64,000 nt of DNA. Origin: M3007 sp033764075 (GTDB lineage Bacteria; Bacteroidota; Bacteroidia; Chitinophagales; Saprospiraceae). The notes beneath the pieces were generated by a model. The model was not told where the DNA came from. It saw only the letters and a list, made by a program, of their open reading frames with translations, and did not search any database. The first letter of the stretch is position 1. Every line of letters starts with the position of its first letter. Where the stretch lies: the NCBI GenBank assembly GCA_033764075.1, contig JANRJH010000014.1, positions 3,836 to 67,835 of the forward strand, read 5' to 3'. The position numbers and the translations under genes are program-made. Positions 58,758 through 64,000 of the stretch are shown here, one piece after another.

Positions 58758-61445
58758 ATGCACCTCCACCTGAGCCCCGACTTCGACGGCGTACTGCACC
58801 TGCCCCGGCAGGTGGTTGCCGACCGCCTGTACGCCGGGCCGCGGCGCTTGCTGGAGTGGCTGGAAGCCCAGCTGGGCAGGAGCGGTTTCCCGGAAAAAAC
58901 CGACTACCTGCGCATCGAATTTTACCGGCAGGCCCTCCAGCAGCACCTGGAATCGGTGGATCCGCAAGCGTTTTACCACCAGTCGTTCGACGCCGACCGG
59001 TTCTCGACGGCCCACTTCCTGCTGAACCGACGGGACGAGCTCCTGCTCGCCGGCTGGTCGTTTGTCGCCTCCGAAGCCACACCCGACCGGCTGCGGTGCC
59101 TGGCATCGGTCGAGGTCTTTTACCGGCAAAAAACACAAACTGCGGAATATGAAATTCCGGCAACCGGCGCCGCCGAACGCTGGGATGCCGTTTTGCGCGC
59201 CTGTCAAACGGCGCCCTTGCCGGTAACAGCCATCCAGCTGTACGATCCGGAGGAACTGCTGCCGGCAGCGTGGCAGCGCCTGCTGCGCCTGGCTGCCGGT
59301 CAGGGCATCCCGGTACGCTACGAGCCGGCAGAACCTGGCGCGCCGGCGGATACCGACCTGGGGCATTGGCAACGCCGGCTGGCCGGCGCCGCCGATGCCG
59401 GAAAAATACCGGCGCGCGCCGACGGCTCCCTGTTGCTTGTGCGCGCCGGACGCGATGCCGAGGCGGCGGCGTGGACCGCCGCCCTGTTGGCCCGCAACCC
59501 CGAACTTCGCCCTCTGGTGCTGCTGCCCGAAATGAACCGCCAACTGGAACAGGCCATGCTGCAGGAGGGGCTGCCCGCCCTGGGCATCCTGTCGGCTTCC
59601 ATGGCCCGCCCGGCCCTCCAGGTGCTCAAGCTGGCCCCCGCCTTTCTGTGGGAGCCGGTCGACGTCTACAAGATTATGGAGTTCGTTACGCTGCCTGTCA
59701 AGCCCATCGACGAGGGGCTGGCCCAGGTCATCGGGCGGGTGTTGGCGGAAAAACCCGGCTTGTTCAGCGACACCTGGTACGGCGCTGTGCTGGGGTATCT
59801 GGAGCGCAGCGACGCATCGGGCGAGATCCGGCGACAGTACGATTTCTGGTTCGACCGTCGCCGCTATCCTGCCGAAGCAGGGGTGCCCAGGCGCGAAGCG
59901 ATCGGTCTGTACACCCATTTGCAACAATGGGCGCTGAAAGCAGTCGGCGACGCCGGCACAGGTGAAACCGGTCTGCTTGTACTGGCCGAACAGGCGCGCC
60001 GCATCCGCGAACTGCTGGAGGCCCTGCCCGACGCCAGGCTGGGCTACCTCGAGCTGGAGCGCATCGTGCGCACCATCTACGAGCCGGCACCCATGCAACT
60101 GGACCCGGTGGAAGAGGGCCGTTTCGACTTTGTGCATACGCCCGGCGCCATTGTGTCGCCGGTGGACCGGCTGATGTGGTGGAATTTCCGGTCGGACACC
60201 GTCCTGGCGGCGCCTGACTTCTGGCGTGCCGACGAACGCGCCTTTCTGGGTGCAAATGGCGCATTCCTGGAACGCCCGGACCAGCCTGTCCGGCGCACCC
60301 TGCACCGCCAACGCGAAGCCATCCTGCGCACCGCCGGTCAGTTGATCCTGGTGTGCCCTGAGCGGGTGAACGGCGCCGATGTCTCTCCGCACCTCTTGCT
60401 GGGCGACCTGGACGCCGCATTCAGCCACCTGGCTCCCTTGTGGTGCCCTGTTGACGACCCCGATCTGGCCCGGCGCATCGATTCGCAAGCCGCCGACGTC
60501 AAGCCGGTGTGGATTAACCCCGTGCCGCCGCTGCGCCCCCGCCCGCACCTGCAACTGCCCGACATCCGCCGGCTGCTGCCCGTCGAGTACGAAACAGTCA
60601 CCCAGCTGGAGTCGATGCTGTATTACCCGCACCGCTGGTTTTTTCGGCAGCACCTGCGCCTGTACCCGGCCAACCTGCTGCGGATCAGCGCCGACGCCCA
60701 GCTGCTCGGCAACCTCGGACACCGGTTTCTGGAGATGTTGCTCGTTGAGGACTTGCACGCCATGACCCGCAGCGACGTGTATGCGTGGATTGACGCACAG
60801 TCGGGCCCACTGCTGGAGCGGGAAGGCGCGCCGTTGCTGTTGTACGGCAGAGAGCCCGAGCGCAAAGCGTTCCAGCGCAAGGTGCAACAGGCCGCCTGGA
60901 CCCTGGTGTCCATGCTCCGCCAGAACGGATGGACGGTGGCGCACACCGAACTGCCCCTGGAGGGCGAGCTGGCCGGGCTGTCCTTGCGCGCCAAAGCCGA
61001 CCTGGTGCTGCAGCGCGAAGGGGAGTGGGCCATCGTCGACTTCAAATGGGGCGGTGCGCGCCGGCGCCGGGAGATGATCCGCAACAACGAAGACCTCCAA
61101 CTGATGTTATACGCTTACCTCCTGCCGCCACCGGAAAACTGGCCGCACACGGCGTACTACATCCTCGAAGAAGGACGCATGATTGCCCGCAACCGGCAGG
61201 CCTTCCGTGAAGCGCAGGAAGTCGGCGGCCGCGACGACCACGCCGCAGTGTGCCGGATGATCCTCGACCGGATCGTACAAACCTACCGGTGGCGCCAACA
61301 GCAGATCATGGAACAGGGCCTGCTCGAACTGCGCACCGCCCGCACCGCCCCCGAGCTCAGCGCCTTGTACGGCGACGTGCTGGATCTGCTGGAGATGAAG
61401 GAGGAGGACGCCAAATGGGACGACTATCGCTTTTTAATTGCCTGA
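58758..61445 (+). CDS. AddB-like protein with RecB-family (PD-(D/E)XK) nuclease domain
   Basis: An 895-aa protein. The long N-terminal part resembles the non-catalytic helicase-like region of AddB (ALLARNPELRPLVLLPEMNR, ASMARPALQVLKLAPAFL) and has no Walker A motif. The C-terminal nuclease domain (about 600-870) has GNLGHRFLEMLL, VLQREGEWAIVDFKWGGARR (catalytic D and K) and DLQLMLYAYLLPPP. The cysteine that usually begins the AddB iron-sulfur cluster in the LExxxxCPxxFF motif is tyrosine here (LESMLYYPHRWFF). AddB normally works with the AddA helicase-nuclease in double-strand break repair; addA is not next to it, as the following gene is hemJ, 6 bp on. Confidence 0.8.
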   Translation: MHLHLSPDFDGVLHLPRQVVADRLYAGPRRLLEWLEAQLGRSGFPEKTDYLRIEFYRQALQQHLESVDPQAFYHQSFDADRFSTAHFLLNRRDELLLAGWSFVASEATPDRLRCLASVEVFYRQKTQTAEYEIPATGAAERWDAVLRACQTAPLPVTAIQLYDPEELLPAAWQRLLRLAAGQGIPVRYEPAEPGAPADTDLGHWQRRLAGAADAGKIPARADGSLLLVRAGRDAEAAAWTAALLARNPELRPLVLLPEMNRQLEQAMLQEGLPALGILSASMARPALQVLKLAPAFLWEPVDVYKIMEFVTLPVKPIDEGLAQVIGRVLAEKPGLFSDTWYGAVLGYLERSDASGEIRRQYDFWFDRRRYPAEAGVPRREAIGLYTHLQQWALKAVGDAGTGETGLLVLAEQARRIRELLEALPDARLGYLELERIVRTIYEPAPMQLDPVEEGRFDFVHTPGAIVSPVDRLMWWNFRSDTVLAAPDFWRADERAFLGANGAFLERPDQPVRRTLHRQREAILRTAGQLILVCPERVNGADVSPHLLLGDLDAAFSHLAPLWCPVDDPDLARRIDSQAADVKPVWINPVPPLRPRPHLQLPDIRRLLPVEYETVTQLESMLYYPHRWFFRQHLRLYPANLLRISADAQLLGNLGHRFLEMLLVEDLHAMTRSDVYAWIDAQSGPLLEREGAPLLLYGREPERKAFQRKVQQAAWTLVSMLRQNGWTVAHTELPLEGELAGLSLRAKADLVLQREGEWAIVDFKWGGARRRREMIRNNEDLQLMLYAYLLPPPENWPHTAYYILEEGRMIARNRQAFREAQEVGGRDDHAAVCRMILDRIVQTYRWRQQQIMEQGLLELRTARTAPELSALYGDVLDLLEMKEEDAKWDDYRFLIA

Positions 61446-61451
61446 TCGATC

Positions 61452-61979
61452 ATGTATTTTTTTGCCAAATCGCTCCACCTCGTCGGCATGGTATCCTGGA
61501 TGGCCGGCATGTTCTACCTCGTGCGCCTGATGGTGTACCACGCAGCGGCACTGACCAAACCCGAGCCGGAAAAAGGCATCCTGTGCCGCCAGTATAACCT
61601 GATGGAGTGGAAAGTGTACCGCATCATTCTGGTGCCGGCCGTGCTGATCACCTGGAGTTTTGGCACCATGCTGCTGGTGATGCAGCCCGCCTGGTGGCAG
61701 CAGGGGTGGATGCACGTGAAATTGCTGCTGCTGGTGCTGCTGAGCGCTTATACGCATTACACGAAATCGCATATTCGTTGGCTGGAACAAGGCTCATTTC
61801 GATACAACCATATGTTTTACAGGGTTTTAAATGAAGTGCCTACGCTTTTCCTGGTAGCCATTGTGATGCTGGCCGTGTACAAAAGCGGGATACACTACGG
61901 GTACCTGGCGGCCGGCATGGCGGGGTTCACCGGGTTGATCGGGTATGGGCTTTGGCGGGCGAATGCGAAAGGGAAGTGA
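61452..61979 (+). CDS. hemJ: Protoporphyrinogen oxidase HemJ (CopD-like)
   Basis: A 175-aa inner-membrane protein with four or five helices. The start YFFAKSLHLVGMVSWMAGMF has the conserved heme-ligand histidine, and GMFYLVRLMVYHA follows. WMHVKLLLLVLLSAYTHYTK and FYRVLNEVPTLFLVAIVMLA are typical later helices with the conserved K/R and E. HemJ oxidises protoporphyrinogen IX to protoporphyrin IX in heme synthesis. No other heme genes are close. Confidence 0.88.
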   Translation: MYFFAKSLHLVGMVSWMAGMFYLVRLMVYHAAALTKPEPEKGILCRQYNLMEWKVYRIILVPAVLITWSFGTMLLVMQPAWWQQGWMHVKLLLLVLLSAYTHYTKSHIRWLEQGSFRYNHMFYRVLNEVPTLFLVAIVMLAVYKSGIHYGYLAAGMAGFTGLIGYGLWRANAKGK

Positions 61980-62104
61980 GGATGTGGGGGGGGGCGCCAC
62001 AGGCATGGCATGGTAATCCGTTTTGAAGGGCTACATAACACAATTTTTCAGTATGTTATTTGGCAATAAGCCGCAAATTTTCATATAAATTTTTTCATAT
62101 TTTC

Positions 62105-62136
62105 TTTGCTATATACATATCACCTGCGTACATTTG
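62105..62136 (+). promoter_or_regulatory. Strong Bacteroidota promoter in the 61980-62390 gap
   Basis: TTTG (62105-62108), 20-nt spacer, TACATTTG (62129-62136): a near-ideal -33/-7 match. No long gene starts just after it; the transcript would begin near 62143. Confidence 0.65.
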
Positions 62137-62142
62137 TTTTAT

Positions 62143-62225
62143 GAGTCAGATTTCCATAAGTGCTGAATGATGCCCACTTATGAAGCGCGGAGCGTGTTTG
62201 AAATTGAACTTGGGGGGAATCTGAC
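62143..62225 (+). ncRNA. Candidate structured RNA or leader element
   Basis: Directly after the promoter, GTCAGATT (62145-62152) pairs with AATCTGAC (62218-62225), closing a domain. Inside it CATAAGTG (62155-62162) pairs with CACTTATG (62175-62182) around a 12-nt loop. The only frame starting here is a 9-codon MSQISISAE. It may be a small RNA or the leader of the gene at 62391. Confidence 0.4.
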
Positions 62226-62242
62226 CTGCTGATATGGGCGAT

Positions 62243-62346
62243 TTTCCCGCAACTAACGGATAAGTAAAACACGCAATGCGGGATAAGTGCTTTTTGGGGT
62301 GGTTATACGCAATGCGGGTTTTTAGTTAGTCGTTAGTTGCGGGAAA
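62243..62346. repeat. 104-bp element with perfect 16-bp terminal inverted repeats
   Basis: TTTCCCGCAACTAACG (62243-62258) is the exact inverse of 62331-62346. Inside, ACGCAATGCGGG occurs twice (62271-62282, 62307-62318) and GGATAAGT twice. It resembles a small non-coding mobile element. No target duplication is evident at the ends. Confidence 0.65.
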
Positions 62347-62390
62347 GCAGTAGTTATCATTAATAATGCAAATACTAAAATGAAAAAAAT

Positions 62391-63854
62391 ATGGAGAAAG
62401 GCATTTTTTCTTGCAAAATGAGTCTTACAATCTTTTTGATTTTAGGTGCTTTTTTTCAGCCAGTTTTGTCACAGCAATATTGGCAAGGAACCTTTGATGG
62501 AATGAACGATAATGAAGTCGATAAAAATACAGGGAGAGATAGAATAGTGAAAAGAGGCAATGATGTCTTAGTAATTTCAAGTGCCTATGTTTGGGACAAT
62601 GGTGAAGGTAAAGACCCTTTTGGCAGAGGTAGTGATTATGGATATTGGGGGCCTTTTTGGAAAAAACATGGACCCGAAGGAAATTTCCATATATTAATTT
62701 ACAATGAAACTCTCGACGAAATAATTGGGCACACTCGATTACATGGACCACACAGACGTGGTGAAAGCAAATGGGAATGGAAAGACAACGAAGGATTAAA
62801 TTACATTAATTATGGGATATTTGACTGGACGAAATATGATAAAGAAAATGTTTTTATAATAATTTACGAAAGTGACCCGTCTGAAACGAATTTTATGGGC
62901 AGAAAATTGCGTGTTCCGGAATGGGTATCAGGTCGAGAGCATGATATACTTATTTCATTTTGGGTCAACAAAAGTAAAAGTTATTGTGGCTTAAGTTTAC
63001 AAAATCATCACATACCTATATTGACCCTTTCGACAGTAGATTTAAATATGCAAAACAAAAGAAAATGGACATACGAATCACAGATCGTAGTTAAAAACAA
63101 TACAGGCGAAGCAATTGAAGTATATGCTAAGCCATACAATACAAGTAATGTCGCATGGGATGGTTGGTATGGCCCCTTCATTATTCCCAATAGTAGCCAG
63201 AATACCTACCCACTGTTAAACAAAAATAAATACAATTTAACGGGAGGCTACTTTTGTATATATGCCATGTCTATAGATGGGGCAAAAGTTTGGGATGAAA
63301 ATAAAGATAATTATATCAATTGTAGAGCGGAATGTGAAATGCCTATTGAAAACCCTAGCCAAGTTGAGTACACCTTCAAAGGTAAAGGTAAGCGAAATAT
63401 TGATAATAAAATTGATATTGGTGATATCATTTATCAGTGTTCTGTAGATGCTAAAAATAGATTCAATAAATTTAAGAGCAGCAAGATAAATGATATTAAA
63501 TTTGAAACAACTCTTCCTCCAATAGAGTTTGATAATATCAGATTAAGTCCAATAATTGAAGACTATTCAGACGAATCCATTGTTCGCTGGGAGTGGAACT
63601 CAAAAAGTAAAGATGACTTAATCGAATCTTCAACGGCAAAAAGGTTTATTGAATGGCTTAGAATAGTCTGCGGCACATATGGGGCGAATAATTGGGATAA
63701 TACTACAGAGTTATCAGGTAATGTTGAGTTATATGGATGGATTGGCGATATTCAGGGTGGTAGTGTTATCCAAATTACCGCTTCAATAAATAATTCGTCC
63801 AGCCAGAAAGGTTGTGATTGGATTAGTTTTTTAATTCGGCACAGACATAAATAA
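62391..63854 (+). CDS. AT-rich exported protein of unknown function
   Basis: A 487-aa protein with signal peptide (CKMSLTIFLILGAFFQPVLS) and no family I recognise. It is rich in tryptophan, asparagine and lysine (YGYWGPFWKKHGPEGNFHIL, RGESKWEWKDNEGLNYINYG), with a lectin-like or calcium-binding look. The third quarter (KRKWTYESQIVVKNNTGEAI) may be a second beta-domain. No T9SS domain is clear. An in-frame ATG at 62418 is an alternative start; an out-of-frame ATG at 62380 gives only 13 codons. Its AT-rich composition and the nearby inverted-repeat element and group II intron suggest recent acquisition. Confidence 0.7.
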   Translation: MEKGIFSCKMSLTIFLILGAFFQPVLSQQYWQGTFDGMNDNEVDKNTGRDRIVKRGNDVLVISSAYVWDNGEGKDPFGRGSDYGYWGPFWKKHGPEGNFHILIYNETLDEIIGHTRLHGPHRRGESKWEWKDNEGLNYINYGIFDWTKYDKENVFIIIYESDPSETNFMGRKLRVPEWVSGREHDILISFWVNKSKSYCGLSLQNHHIPILTLSTVDLNMQNKRKWTYESQIVVKNNTGEAIEVYAKPYNTSNVAWDGWYGPFIIPNSSQNTYPLLNKNKYNLTGGYFCIYAMSIDGAKVWDENKDNYINCRAECEMPIENPSQVEYTFKGKGKRNIDNKIDIGDIIYQCSVDAKNRFNKFKSSKINDIKFETTLPPIEFDNIRLSPIIEDYSDESIVRWEWNSKSKDDLIESSTAKRFIEWLRIVCGTYGANNWDNTTELSGNVELYGWIGDIQGGSVIQITASINNSSSQKGCDWISFLIRHRHK

Positions 63855-63859
63855 ATGAT

Positions 63860-64000
63860 AATCGAGTAGGGAGCGGTGAGCCAAAATGACCCACCGCAGC
63901 CCTCTCACACCACCGTGCGTACCGGCCTGGTACACGGCGGTTCACCGAACAGTATCCTTGTACTTGACTTGCAGATAATACTTCAGGAATGACACATAGC
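63860..64000 (-). mobile_element. 3' end of a group II intron (domains V and VI), partial
   Basis: On the minus strand domain V is 63943-63908: ACCGCCGTGTACC and GGTACGCACGGTGGT pair with a 2-nt CG bulge, the catalytic hairpin layout. Domain VI follows (GCGGTG/CACCGC stem, 63897-63873) and the intron ends near 63862 in CCTACTCGAT, an ending common in chloroplast-like bacterial introns. The rest, with any reverse transcriptase, lies beyond the window. An 18-codon open tail (YVSFLKYYLQVKYKDTVR) before domain V may be its end, but this is uncertain. Confidence 0.8.

Noticed and set aside
58734..61100. 788-codon antisense frame opposite the AddB-like gene
   Set aside because: Mirror of a GC-rich gene without recognisable motifs.

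Overview
The window reads as a chromosomal segment of a GC-rich Bacteroidota bacterium, probably of the Saprospiraceae/Lewinella kind. This rests on six proteins with type IX secretion (T9SS) C-terminal sorting domains, SprB repeats with a gliding-motility-type C-terminus, a GWxTD protein, a class II aldolase relative, and at least eight upstream boxes matching the Bacteroidota -7 promoter motif TAnnTTTG. Species assignment is inference; no rRNA or tRNA gene is visible.

Layout. 1-5.3 kb, minus strand: a DUF1254 lipoprotein cut by the window edge, an archaeal-type S-adenosylmethionine synthetase, and a permease/oxidoreductase/RDD cluster. 5.4-10.8 kb, plus strand: a SUI1-type factor, a ligand-binding-like lipoprotein, a TrmH methyltransferase, two glycosyltransferases and an M48 protease. 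11-23.1 kb, minus strand: an M28 peptidase, then a full potassium-uptake locus that reads rpiB, sigma-54 response regulator, 55-aa membrane peptide, kdpF, kdpA, kdpB, kdpC, outer-membrane barrel, KdpD sensor module, separate histidine kinase. 23.2-35.3 kb: a secreted subtilase, an ACMSD-like amidohydrolase, a GWxTD protein, a POT peptide transporter, LolA, RNase R and MnmD. 35.3-50 kb: a surface-protein region with a 5-kb block of two T9SS cargo genes, flanked by a near-identical ~290-bp direct repeat of the 3' end of a 1,735-aa SprB-repeat adhesin, followed by SppA, a small T9SS protein and a CNNM/CorC protein. 50-62 kb: a 1,644-aa T9SS phytase-like protein, DedA, a catalytically dead class II aldolase homologue, thioredoxin reductase, beta-carbonic anhydrase, an AddB-like nuclease and HemJ. 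62-64 kb: AT-rich, apparently acquired DNA with a structured leader, an unknown secreted protein and the 3' end of a group II intron.

The strongest unexplained signal is a set of short tandem arrays with 7-bp units (one with 8-bp units) that recur across the window. On the sense strand they often lie directly before start codons (8878, 28295, 33792, 56797), or pair as inverted arms. The 8-bp array (17 units from 35745) follows an ATG and precedes a signal peptide in another frame. Losing one unit would join the frames, so this looks like a phase-variation switch for a secreted metalloprotease-like protein inside the direct-repeat-flanked block.
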